A stretch of DNA of 52,697 nt from Clostridiales bacterium (GTDB taxonomy: Bacteria > Bacillota > Clostridia > Lachnospirales > Lachnospiraceae), in contig JAHYZV010000011.1 in the NCBI GenBank assembly GCA_019424245.1, positions 1 through 52,697 on the forward strand. The letters are read 5' to 3'. Within the stretch, counting starts at the first letter, position 1, and every line of letters begins with the position of its first letter. Below are positions 31,159 through 39,302 of the stretch, piece after piece. The notes under the pieces were generated by a model. The model made no database searches, had not been told where the DNA came from, and was given only the letters and a program-made list of their open reading frames with translations. Position numbers and translations under genes: made by a program.

Positions 31159-33452
31159 TGAAGTCAGTTAATAAAGCAGTAAGAAAAAAAGATGCAATGG
31201 AGCTGCTTCTAGGAAAACCGGTATATACAGATGATATTGCACCAAAGGATTGTCTTGTTGTAAAGCTTCTGCGTTCACCATATGCCAACGCATATGTTAA
31301 GAGCATTAATACAGATATTGCAATGAAGGTACCTGGAATAGAGGCAATATATACATATAAGGATGTTGACCAGAATATGAAGCGTTTTACCTGTGCCGGT
31401 CAGACGTATCCTGAGCCAAGTCCTTATGACAGGCTTATTCTTGATAAACATGTAAGATTCATAGGTGATCCGGTTGCGATTGTTGCGGGAGTGGATGAGC
31501 GCTGTGTTGATAAGGCAATGAAGCTTATTAAGGCAGAGTATGAGGTACTTGAACCAGTACTTGACTTTACTAAGGCAAAGGATAATGAGATACTTGTTCA
31601 TCCGGAGGATAACTGGGAAGCAATGTGTCCTGTCGGAGCTGATAATAAAAGAAATTTATGTGCACATGATGAGTGCAGTAATGGTGATATAGATAGGGTG
31701 CTTGAGAGCTGTGATATTGTAATTGACAGGACATATCATACAAAGGCATGCCAGCAGAGTATGATGGAGACCTTCAGGACATTCTGTACAATCGATACTT
31801 ATGGAAGACTTCATGTTGTAAGCTCTACACAGATAGTATTTCACTGCAGAAGAATCATATCACACGCACTTGGAATATCTCCATCAAAGATACGTGTTAC
31901 AAAGCCTAGAATAGGTGGTGGTTTTGGCGCGAAGCAGACATCGGTTTCAGAAATATATCCGGCATTTGTCACATGGAAGACTAAGAAGCCAGCTATGATT
32001 ATATTCTCAAGGGAAGAGTCATTGTCAGCTTCATCTCCAAGACATGAGATGCAGATGCATGTAAGGCTCGGTGCAACTAAGGATGGTATCGTAAAAGGAA
32101 TAGATTTATATACCCTGTCTAACACAGGAGCTTATGGGGAGCATGGACCAACGACAGTAGGTCTTTCAGGACACAAGTCAATACCGTTATACGGAAAGGC
32201 GGAGGCATTCCGATTTGTAAGTGATGTTGTATACACGAATGTTATGTCAGCAGGGGCATATAGAGGCTATGGTGCCACACAGGGACTTTTTGCCGTTGAA
32301 TCTGCTGTAAATGAGCTTGCTGATAAGCTTCATATGGATCCTTTTGAAATAAGATTTAAAAACATAGTTAAGGAGGGCGATGTAATGCCTGCTTACTATG
32401 GTCAGGTCAATACAAGCTGTGCGCTTGACAGATGCTTAGCAAAGGTTAAAGAGATGATTAAATGGGATGAGAAGTATCCTATGAGAAAGATTTCTGATAC
32501 GAAGGCACGTTTTGTCGGAATGGGCATGGCTATGCAGGGCTCTGGTATATCAGGTGTGGATGTTGGAAGTGCCACACTTAAGCTTAATGATGAGGGCGTG
32601 TATACAATGAATATCGGTGCTGCTGATATGGGAACAGGCTGTGATACAATACTTGCACAGATTGCTGCGGAGGTGCTTGAGTGCAGTACTGATAACATAA
32701 GTGTATTCGGTGCTGATACTGATATATCACCTTATGATTCAGGCTCATATGCATCAAGTACAACATACGTTACTGGAAAGGCAGTTGAGAACTGTGCCTT
32801 AGAGCTAAGAAGCAGAATCGAAAAGCTTGGGGCTAAGCTTATAGGCTGTGATAAGAGTGAGGTTACATTTGACGGAAGCTGTGTAAGATGTGAGGCTGGA
32901 GAGCACAATGGTGCATCGGTAAGTCTTTGTGATATCGCAACAGCTTCAATGTGTGGCAATGATATGGCACTTACTGTTACTAATACACATACATCACCTA
33001 TTTCCCCACCACCATATATGGTAGGTGCAGCTGAGGTTGAGGTTGACCTTGTTACAGGCGAGAGCAGAGTTGTGGAATATGATGCATGCGTTGACTGTGG
33101 AACACCAGTTAATCCTAATCTTGCAAGGGTTCAGGCAGAAGGCGGAATCCTTCAGGGAATTGGTATGGCAATGTCTGAAAATATCACATATTCTGATAAG
33201 GGAAAGCTTTATGAGAACTCATTCCTGCAATATAAGATACCATCAAGAATGGATATTGGACATATTAATGTTGAGTTTGAAAGCAGCTTTGAGGATGCTG
33301 GACCATTTGGTGCTAAGTCAATAGGAGAGGTTGTAATTAACACTCCACTTCCGGCTGTGACAGATGCGCTAAGCCACGCAGCAGGAAAGAGGTTCTATGA
33401 GCTGCCTATAACACCGGAGCAGATTGCTATGGCGAGAGCAGAGAATAATTAG
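31158..33452 (+). CDS. Molybdenum hydroxylase large (Moco-binding) subunit, xanthine dehydrogenase family
   Basis: This is the 764-residue catalytic subunit. Moco contacts appear in PRIGGGFGAKQTSVSE, AGAYRGYGATQGLFAVE and MGTGCDTILAQIAAE, and the catalytic glutamate is E724 in GAKSIGEVV (canonical GAKGxGE). The segment QQSMMETFRTFC replaces the MEP found in many relatives. Family members hydroxylate purines, aldehydes or N-heterocycles. The NCS2 purine permease nearby and the MocA-type gene favour xanthine or hypoxanthine, but substrate-pocket residues were not assigned. No in-frame TGA suggests selenocysteine. The operon ends in a terminator at 33486. Confidence 0.92.
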   Translation: MKSVNKAVRKKDAMELLLGKPVYTDDIAPKDCLVVKLLRSPYANAYVKSINTDIAMKVPGIEAIYTYKDVDQNMKRFTCAGQTYPEPSPYDRLILDKHVRFIGDPVAIVAGVDERCVDKAMKLIKAEYEVLEPVLDFTKAKDNEILVHPEDNWEAMCPVGADNKRNLCAHDECSNGDIDRVLESCDIVIDRTYHTKACQQSMMETFRTFCTIDTYGRLHVVSSTQIVFHCRRIISHALGISPSKIRVTKPRIGGGFGAKQTSVSEIYPAFVTWKTKKPAMIIFSREESLSASSPRHEMQMHVRLGATKDGIVKGIDLYTLSNTGAYGEHGPTTVGLSGHKSIPLYGKAEAFRFVSDVVYTNVMSAGAYRGYGATQGLFAVESAVNELADKLHMDPFEIRFKNIVKEGDVMPAYYGQVNTSCALDRCLAKVKEMIKWDEKYPMRKISDTKARFVGMGMAMQGSGISGVDVGSATLKLNDEGVYTMNIGAADMGTGCDTILAQIAAEVLECSTDNISVFGADTDISPYDSGSYASSTTYVTGKAVENCALELRSRIEKLGAKLIGCDKSEVTFDGSCVRCEAGEHNGASVSLCDIATASMCGNDMALTVTNTHTSPISPPPYMVGAAEVEVDLVTGESRVVEYDACVDCGTPVNPNLARVQAEGGILQGIGMAMSENITYSDKGKLYENSFLQYKIPSRMDIGHINVEFESSFEDAGPFGAKSIGEVVINTPLPAVTDALSHAAGKRFYELPITPEQIAMARAENN

Positions 33453-33485
33453 GATTATAACACAGATAAGATAAAAGATAAGATG

Positions 33486-33530
33486 GCACGATTTATTTCT
33501 GGATAAGGGGAATAGTCGTGCTGTTTTTTT
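33486..33530 (+). terminator. Terminator of the molybdenum hydroxylase operon
   Basis: gcacga and tcgtgc close an imperfect stem that continues through an A/T segment with one bulge, followed by a run of seven T. It lies 33 bp past the stop codon. Confidence 0.85.
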
Positions 33531-33541
33531 GTTTATAAATA

Positions 33542-33739
33542 AAGTAAAATCTTGAAGAAACGGATAAATTGGGCGAAAATAGTTTTGAAGAAAAGGTCAA
33601 ATTAAGCAAAAATAATCTTGAAGAAACGGACAAAATGAGTAAAAATAGTTTTGAAGAAAAGGTCAAATTAAGCAAAAAACACTTTGAAGAAATGGACAAA
33701 ATGAATAAAAATAATCTTGAAGAAATGGTCATAATGAGA
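33542..33739 (+). repeat. Six-unit 33-bp tandem repeat (minisatellite)
   Basis: Six contiguous 33-bp units lie at 33542-33574, then each 33 bp to 33739. Units 2 and 4 are identical over 32 nt and units 1 and 3 are similar, so there is a 66-bp higher-order pattern. A plus-strand frame reads 11-residue units of the type KNSFEEKVKLS / KNNLEETDKMS, an amphipathic hendecad, but has only a TTG start with no ribosome site and follows a stop at 33545. The minus strand is open too. I treat it as a repeat, perhaps the relic of a coiled-coil gene. Confidence 0.88.
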
Positions 33740-33842
33740 GATAAGGGGAAGGAAAACACGAATTAATAAAACTGTTTTATTTAATGCCATTTCTCATAAA
33801 GTAGATAACTATTTTACACTATAAAATACAGGAGTAAAAATT

Positions 33843-34607
33843 ATGCCTAATATATTAATTGTAGAGGATGATATAAATATTAATAACCTTCTTTGTGAGG
33901 TGCTTGTGAAGGCAGGTTATACGTGTGAACAGGCATTTTCAGGAACAGAGGCAAAGCTGCTTCTTAATATAAAAGAAAAGGATTATACGCTTGTGCTGCT
34001 TGACTTAATGCTGCCTGGGGCAAGTGGTGAGGAGGTTTTAAAGGAAATAAGAAAACATGGAAGGCTTCCGGTGATTGTGCTGACTGCAAAGGATAGTATA
34101 GATGATAAAATCGGAGTGCTGACAGATGGAGCAGATGATTATATAACAAAGCCCTTTGAGATTAGAGAGGTACTGGCACGTATTCAGGTGCAGCTTCGTC
34201 ATATAGAGGTGGAAACAAAAGGTGAAGCAGAGGCGGAAACGAAGGTAGAAGCAGAGGCAGAAACAGAAGTAAAAACAAAGGCTGGTATACAAAAAGGACA
34301 AGGCAGCGGAAGGCTTGAGTTCAGAGATATGGTGCTTACACGCTCTACCTTTGAGGTAAGTATCGGTGGCAGGGTGCTTCCTAAGATTACAAAACAGGAA
34401 TTTGCAATACTGGAATTGCTGCTTAAAAACCCGAAGCAGGTGTTTAGCAAGGAGGATATATTCGAATATGCGTGGGATGAGCCATATATGGGTGAAACAA
34501 AGACTCTGGATGTGCATATAAGCAATATCAGAAAGAAAATAAAGACCATTACACCTGATGAATATATAGAAACAATATGGGGGATTGGATATCGCCTGCA
34601 TGAATAA
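33843..34607 (+). CDS. OmpR-family response regulator
   Basis: This is a 254-residue two-component regulator. In the receiver domain (1-120), EDD near residues 7-9 and D54 (LLDLMLPG) form the phosphorylation site, and VLTAKD and ITKPFEIREVLAR hold the conserved Thr/Ser and Lys. The winged helix (about 155-254) contains KITKQEFAILELLLKNPKQVFSKEDIFEYAW and TLDVHISNIRKKIK. Between them is an unusual charged linker (about 120-145) made of repeated ETK and EAEA units. It is followed by a BcrAB-like exporter and a histidine kinase, so it probably controls antimicrobial-peptide or lipid-stress resistance. An aggag site supports the start. Confidence 0.92.
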   Translation: MPNILIVEDDININNLLCEVLVKAGYTCEQAFSGTEAKLLLNIKEKDYTLVLLDLMLPGASGEEVLKEIRKHGRLPVIVLTAKDSIDDKIGVLTDGADDYITKPFEIREVLARIQVQLRHIEVETKGEAEAETKVEAEAETEVKTKAGIQKGQGSGRLEFRDMVLTRSTFEVSIGGRVLPKITKQEFAILELLLKNPKQVFSKEDIFEYAWDEPYMGETKTLDVHISNIRKKIKTITPDEYIETIWGIGYRLHE

Positions 34608-34691
34608 TTTACTCTTTTTTTACTATTTATTTGCGATTGATTAGGATTTATTTTTTATGATAATAGCAGTTAAGAAAAGGAGGAAAAAGCT

Positions 34692-35609
34692 TTGAGTGAA
34701 TTATTATTGCAGACAAGGAATCTGACTAAGCAGTATGGCAGACACAGGGCGGTTGATGATGTAAATATGCACATTAAAAAGGGTGCGATATATGGCTTTA
34801 TTGGAAGAAACGGAGCCGGTAAAACGACCTGTCTTAAGATGATTAGCGGACTGTCAACACCGTCTTATGGCGAAATAGAAATGTTTGGGTATAAAGGAAA
34901 GGACTTACAAAAGGTACGTTCAAGAGTAGGGTGTCTTATAGAAGCTCCCGGACTTTATGGCAATATGTCGGCATATGACAATCTGAACATTAAATGTAAG
35001 CTTACAGGGATTAAGAAAAAAGGATATATAGAAGAACTGTTAAAAACAGTAGGTCTTGATGCTGTTGGAGAAAAGAAAACAAAGCATTATTCGCTTGGAA
35101 TGAAGCAGCGCTTGGGAATTGCTCTTGCACTTGTAGGCGAGCCTGACCTTCTTATTCTTGATGAGCCGATTAACGGACTTGATCCGCAGGGAATAGTGGA
35201 GGTGCGTGAAACTATCCAGAAGCTTGCTAAGGAGCGTGGCATGACAATATGTATTTCAAGTCATATACTGGAGGAATTATCAAAGCTTGCCACAGATTAT
35301 GGCATTATTCATAATGGATGCCTTGTGCAGGAGCTTACAAGAGAAGAGCTTATGAAAAAATGCAGTGAGCGCATAGAGCTTACACTTGATAATCCTAAGC
35401 AGGCTATTGCTGTGCTTGATGATATGGGCTTTAGCAGCTATCAGGTTATAGATAAAGAACATATTCATATATTTGAAAGACTGGGAGAAAGTGCCAGGCT
35501 GAACATGGAGCTTGCAAAGGCGGGAATTCCAGTTAAAGGAATATCTATTACAAGTGAAGAACTTGAGAATTATTTCTTAAGGCTTACAGGGGGTGACAAT
35601 CGTGCTTAA
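34692..35609 (+). CDS. ABC transporter ATPase, BcrA/lantibiotic-immunity type
   Basis: This is a 305-residue ATPase. Walker A is IGRNGAGKTTCLKMISG, the signature is YSLGMKQRLGIALAL, Walker B is LLILDEPINGLDPQG and the H-loop is CISSHILEEL. A C-terminal domain of about 90 residues follows, as in BcrA and LtnF-type exporters. The start is TTG 34692 with aggagg nine bases upstream; no ATG competes. Subunits of this type energise export or removal of bacitracin-like or lantibiotic peptides. The 3' end overlaps the permease gene. Confidence 0.9.
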   Translation: MSELLLQTRNLTKQYGRHRAVDDVNMHIKKGAIYGFIGRNGAGKTTCLKMISGLSTPSYGEIEMFGYKGKDLQKVRSRVGCLIEAPGLYGNMSAYDNLNIKCKLTGIKKKGYIEELLKTVGLDAVGEKKTKHYSLGMKQRLGIALALVGEPDLLILDEPINGLDPQGIVEVRETIQKLAKERGMTICISSHILEELSKLATDYGIIHNGCLVQELTREELMKKCSERIELTLDNPKQAIAVLDDMGFSSYQVIDKEHIHIFERLGESARLNMELAKAGIPVKGISITSEELENYFLRLTGGDNRA

Positions 35610-36546
35610 TATGATAAAGATGGATGTATACAGAATGTTTCGTACAAAGAGTATGTATGTAATATGGATTATATTGCTGGCATCAGCACTGCTTACCTCA
35701 TTTCTTTCAAAAATAGATTATGATGCAGTTAATAAGGAATGGGAGAAACAGCAGGCAGTAGAAAGTCAGGCAGATACTGATACTGATATGCAGGCAGCTG
35801 ATGTGGTAAATGCACAGGACATAGAGGAACAACAGGCAGATGACAGCAACAAGGAACAGCTTTCGCAGCAGAATACAGATAATGTCAATCTTGGTATGAG
35901 CGTGGAATTACCTACGGAGCCTGGAAAGAAGGTTACGGTAATGGATGTTTTCTTTTCTAATGCACAGGGAAAGTTTTATGCACTTTTTCTTGTAATATTT
36001 GCGGTTATGTTTGCAACAGCAGATATTAAGAGCGGTTATATTAAGAATATTGGTGGACAGGTGTCACAAAGGGGGATGCTTATTGTTTCAAGGGCAGTTG
36101 CACTTGCTTTATTTACAGCAATTACCTTTGCAGGGATATTTGTATTTCAGGCAGTAGCGAATATGCTTGCGTTTAAATATGTGATGTGGGGTAACTGGAA
36201 GGAGATTATACCTTATTTCTTAACGGAACTTACGCTTCATTATGCATTTGTGTTAATATGTATGGCAATAGCAGTTATAATTAAGAATAATGTCATAAGC
36301 ATGACATTGTCGGTATGTCTTACCATGAATATAATGAGTATTGTGTATGCCTTTATAGATTATGTAGTTAATAGAAGTGGACTTCATAATTTCAATGTAT
36401 ATAGGTATACAGTAACTGGAAGGATGGCAATGCTTCCTATGAATGCAGGCAGGGAGGATGTTGTTAGTTCAATGTTTGTGGCAGCTGTATTTATTATAAT
36501 AATGCTGACATTAAGCAGTTATATTTTTCAGAAAAGGGATATATAG
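35602..36546 (+). CDS. ABC transporter permease, BcrB/ABC-2 type
   Basis: This 314-residue membrane protein pairs with the preceding ATPase. One TM helix (about residues 16-34) is followed by a large extracellular loop of about 100 residues rich in Gln, Asp and Asn, then five TM helices from about residue 120 to the end (FYALFLVIFAVMFATADIKSGYIKNI is the ABC-2 hallmark). The start is taken as GTG 35602, eight bases after aggggg and overlapping the ATPase stop; GTG 35593 is an alternative. The long loop may bind the peptide or sense it, which is inference. Confidence 0.82.
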   Translation: MLNMIKMDVYRMFRTKSMYVIWIILLASALLTSFLSKIDYDAVNKEWEKQQAVESQADTDTDMQAADVVNAQDIEEQQADDSNKEQLSQQNTDNVNLGMSVELPTEPGKKVTVMDVFFSNAQGKFYALFLVIFAVMFATADIKSGYIKNIGGQVSQRGMLIVSRAVALALFTAITFAGIFVFQAVANMLAFKYVMWGNWKEIIPYFLTELTLHYAFVLICMAIAVIIKNNVISMTLSVCLTMNIMSIVYAFIDYVVNRSGLHNFNVYRYTVTGRMAMLPMNAGREDVVSSMFVAAVFIIIMLTLSSYIFQKRDI

Positions 36547-36549
36547 AGA

Positions 36550-37449
36550 ATGAGGATTATTATTGGAATATTAGCAGTAATAATTATTATACAGGCATTT
36601 ATTATGTGGAAATACCAGCGGCAGATTAAGGACATCTGCCGCCAGTTGTCGTTTCTTATGGAACACGACAGTAACAAGCTGATTCAACGTGAAATAGATA
36701 TGGGGGGAATAGGTGAGCTTTCAGATAAATTGAATGAGCTTCTTGACCTGCGTAAAAAAGAAAGAAATGAGTACAGAAAAAAAGAAGAGCTGATTGCAGA
36801 TACATATACTAATCTTTCACACGATATAAGGACACCGCTTACATCACTGGATGGGTATTTCCAGCTTATAGAGGAATGTGACAATATAGATGACCAGAGG
36901 AGATATCTTGATATAATCAGAGAAAGGCTTAACAGCCTTAATGAAATGCTGGAGGAGCTTTTTACATTCACTAAGCTGAAAAATGATTCATATAAGCTGG
37001 AGCTTACGGATTGTTGTATGAACAGAATATTAAAAGAAGCCGTATTTTCTTATTATGATGAATGGAAGAAGCAGGGCATCTGCCCGGATATTAGTATTAC
37101 TGAGGAAATGCTGTATATATCAGGTAATAAGCAGGGCTTAAGGAGAGTTATACAGAATGTCATAAAAAATGGTCTTGATCATGGGGAAAAGAATATAAGT
37201 ATCAAGCTTACCCGTGAGGACAATCACGCCGTGCTTAAAATCAGTAATTATACGGAACATCCTGAAAATATTGACTTAAGCCATGTGTTCGAGCGTTTTT
37301 ATAAAGCAGATGTGGCAAGAGGCAGAGCCTCAACCGGACTGGGTTTATCTATTGCAAAAGAGCTTGTGGAGCGTATGAATGGAGATATAAGTGCAAGAAT
37401 ACAGGGAAATGATTTCATTATTGAGATAAAAGTTTCACTTGTGGTATAA
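36550..37449 (+). CDS. Sensor histidine kinase with single N-terminal TM helix
   Basis: This is a 299-residue kinase. There is one TM helix at about 3-20, a short linker, and the dimerisation domain with phospho-acceptor H91 in LSHDIRTPLTSLDGY. Then come the N box VIQNVIKNGLDHG, VFERFYKADVARG (F box region) and the G box STGLGLSIAKELV. It lacks an extracellular sensor domain, so the adjacent exporter may provide the signal, as in BceS-like intramembrane-sensing systems; this is inferred. It is separated from the response regulator by the two transporter genes, all in one operon. Confidence 0.9.
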   Translation: MRIIIGILAVIIIIQAFIMWKYQRQIKDICRQLSFLMEHDSNKLIQREIDMGGIGELSDKLNELLDLRKKERNEYRKKEELIADTYTNLSHDIRTPLTSLDGYFQLIEECDNIDDQRRYLDIIRERLNSLNEMLEELFTFTKLKNDSYKLELTDCCMNRILKEAVFSYYDEWKKQGICPDISITEEMLYISGNKQGLRRVIQNVIKNGLDHGEKNISIKLTREDNHAVLKISNYTEHPENIDLSHVFERFYKADVARGRASTGLGLSIAKELVERMNGDISARIQGNDFIIEIKVSLVV

Positions 37450-37481
37450 TATGTATAGGCTGGAATGGAGGAGGCTAAGTT

Positions 37482-39059
37482 ATGGGGAGATTTGTTAATA
37501 CGGATAATAGTGCATTTAAAATGGCACTTAATTCTGAAATATATGTAGATAAGTCTGGACTTATCGAGTATACCAACAGAGTGCTTAATACTAATCAGGC
37601 ATTTATATGTAATAGCCGTCCAAGAAGATTCGGAAAGTCAGTTACAGCAGATATGCTTGTGGCATATTATAGCAAAGGCTGTGATTCAGAAGGGATATTT
37701 GACAGACTGCAAATAAGTAAAAGTCCATCATATAAAGAAAATATTAATAAATATGATGTAATACATTTTGATGTACAATGGTGTATGATGGATGCCGGTT
37801 CGCCAGATAAAACAGTAAATTATATTAACGAACAGATTATAGCTGAGTTAAAGGAAAACTATCCAGATGTCGACCTTGATTCTGCGAGAACGGCATATGG
37901 TGCTATGTCACTTATTAACATGAACAAGGGAATTAAATTTATTGTAATAATAGATGAGTGGGATGTGATTATTCGTGATGAGGCAGCTAATAACGATGTT
38001 CAGACACAGTATATTAATTTCTTAAGGGGGATGTTTAAGGGGAGTGAGCCGGCAAAGTTCATACAACTGGCGTATCTTACAGGCATTCTGCCAATAAAGA
38101 GAATAAAGACACAGTCAGCACTTAATAATTTTGATGAATATACGATGATAAGTGCAAAGGTTCTGGACAAATATACAGGCTTTACTGAGGATGAAGTTAA
38201 ATGCCTGTGTGAAAGATTTGGAAGGGATTATGATAAGGTAAAAAGCTGGTATGATGGCTATAAGCTTGGAAACTGCCATATATACAATCCTAAGGCCGTG
38301 GTCAATGTTATGCTGTGGGGAGAGTATCGCAGCTACTGGTCGGAAACAGGAACCTATGAGGCTATTATTCCGTTAATTAATATGAACTTTGATGGCCTTA
38401 AGACGGCAATAATAGAAATGATAGCAGGAGCTTCGATAAATGTTGATGTTAATTCATTTCAAAATGATATGGTCAGCTTTGCAGGAAAAGATGATGTAAT
38501 GACGCTGCTTATTCATCTTGGATATCTGGCATATGACAGCAGTTATCAAATGGCATATATACCTAATGAGGAAATTCGTCAGGAATTTATTCTTGCTACT
38601 AAAAAAACAGAGTGGAATGAATTAATTGCATTTCAAAAGCAGTCGCAGGTAATAATAGATGCAACTCTTGATAAAGATGCAGATACAGTAGCGGATTGCA
38701 TTGAAAAAATTCATACAGAATACACATCGGCCATTCAATATAATAATGAGAACTCTTTAAGCTGTGTTTTATCATTAGCTTATTTAAGTGCAATGCAGTA
38801 TTATTTCAAGCCAGTAAGAGAAATGCCAACAGGCAGAGGCTTTGCAGATATTGTACTATTACCAAAGCCAGAGTATACAGCAGGTTATCCGGCTTTAATT
38901 ATTGAGCTGAAGTGGAATCAGGATGCAGTCACCGCCATCAATCAGATAAAAGAGAAAAAATACCCAGAGGCTGTTAAGAAATATACAGATAATATATTAC
39001 TTGTTGGGATTAATTATGATAAAAAAACAAAGAAGCATAGCTGTGTTATAGAAAGGTAA
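37482..39059 (+). CDS. AAA-ATPase-like protein with PD-(D/E)XK nuclease-fold domain (DUF1703 type)
   Basis: This is a 525-residue protein of a family abundant in gut Firmicutes and Bacteroidetes. The N-terminal domain (1 to about 210) has a variant P-loop SRPRRFGKSVTADML and Walker B-like FIVIIDEWDVIIRDE. A linker follows, and the C-terminal nuclease-like domain keeps D456 (GRGFADIVLL) and E475-x-K477 (IIELKW). The function is not established; it is sometimes proposed to be defence-related or transposon-derived. A ggaggagg site precedes the ATG. It follows the kinase gene by 32 bp but is unlikely to be part of that pathway. Confidence 0.87.
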   Translation: MGRFVNTDNSAFKMALNSEIYVDKSGLIEYTNRVLNTNQAFICNSRPRRFGKSVTADMLVAYYSKGCDSEGIFDRLQISKSPSYKENINKYDVIHFDVQWCMMDAGSPDKTVNYINEQIIAELKENYPDVDLDSARTAYGAMSLINMNKGIKFIVIIDEWDVIIRDEAANNDVQTQYINFLRGMFKGSEPAKFIQLAYLTGILPIKRIKTQSALNNFDEYTMISAKVLDKYTGFTEDEVKCLCERFGRDYDKVKSWYDGYKLGNCHIYNPKAVVNVMLWGEYRSYWSETGTYEAIIPLINMNFDGLKTAIIEMIAGASINVDVNSFQNDMVSFAGKDDVMTLLIHLGYLAYDSSYQMAYIPNEEIRQEFILATKKTEWNELIAFQKQSQVIIDATLDKDADTVADCIEKIHTEYTSAIQYNNENSLSCVLSLAYLSAMQYYFKPVREMPTGRGFADIVLLPKPEYTAGYPALIIELKWNQDAVTAINQIKEKKYPEAVKKYTDNILLVGINYDKKTKKHSCVIER

Positions 39060-39060
39060 G

Positions 39061-39095
39061 CTGCGAAGCAGGACGATAAAGCGCGAAGCGCGGGT
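39061..39095. repeat. Twin GAA-triloop mini-hairpins
   Basis: ctgc-gaa-gcag (39061-39071) and gcgc-gaa-gcgc (39081-39091) are short perfect stems closed by a GAA triloop; each contains the heptamer gcgaagc, known as an exceptionally stable mini-hairpin in DNA. They start 2 nt after the stop codon of the preceding gene. Possibly part of a dispersed palindromic repeat. Confidence 0.55.
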
Positions 39096-39167
39096 TCGTG
39101 AGTGTATGGGTTGAGAAAGAGTAAATTATGATATAATGAAAAAATAATAAAAATATAATACTGAATA

Positions 39168-39196
39168 TTGACAAAAAAATGTCAAAATGATATAAA
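39168..39196 (+). promoter_or_regulatory. Promoter of the GGDEF gene
   Basis: TTGACA (39168-39173), 17 bp, TATAAA (39191-39196). The palindrome tgaca-N6-tgtca overlaps the -35 and first spacer bases, a possible operator. The leader to ATG 39303 is about 100 nt. Confidence 0.65.
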
Positions 39197-39302
39197 ATGC
39201 AGAAGAAAAAGGGGCTGTTACAAAGGAATTATATACAGAATATGCTGATTCGTTTAATGAATGGGGAATACTACAGATTCAATAATAAAGGGAGACATGC
39301 GT

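Noticed and set aside
33542..33739. CRISPR-like repeats
   Set aside because: Units are contiguous with no spacers, and no cas genes are in the window.
33493..33759. 88-codon minus-strand frame over the 33-bp repeat
   Set aside because: It is a by-product of a stop-free tandem repeat; it has no ribosome site and overlaps the terminator of the hydroxylase operon.
37482..39059. Proof of a phage-defence system based on the AAA/PD-(D/E)XK protein
   Set aside because: The family is widespread in gut bacteria without defence evidence, and no defence partner genes are adjacent.
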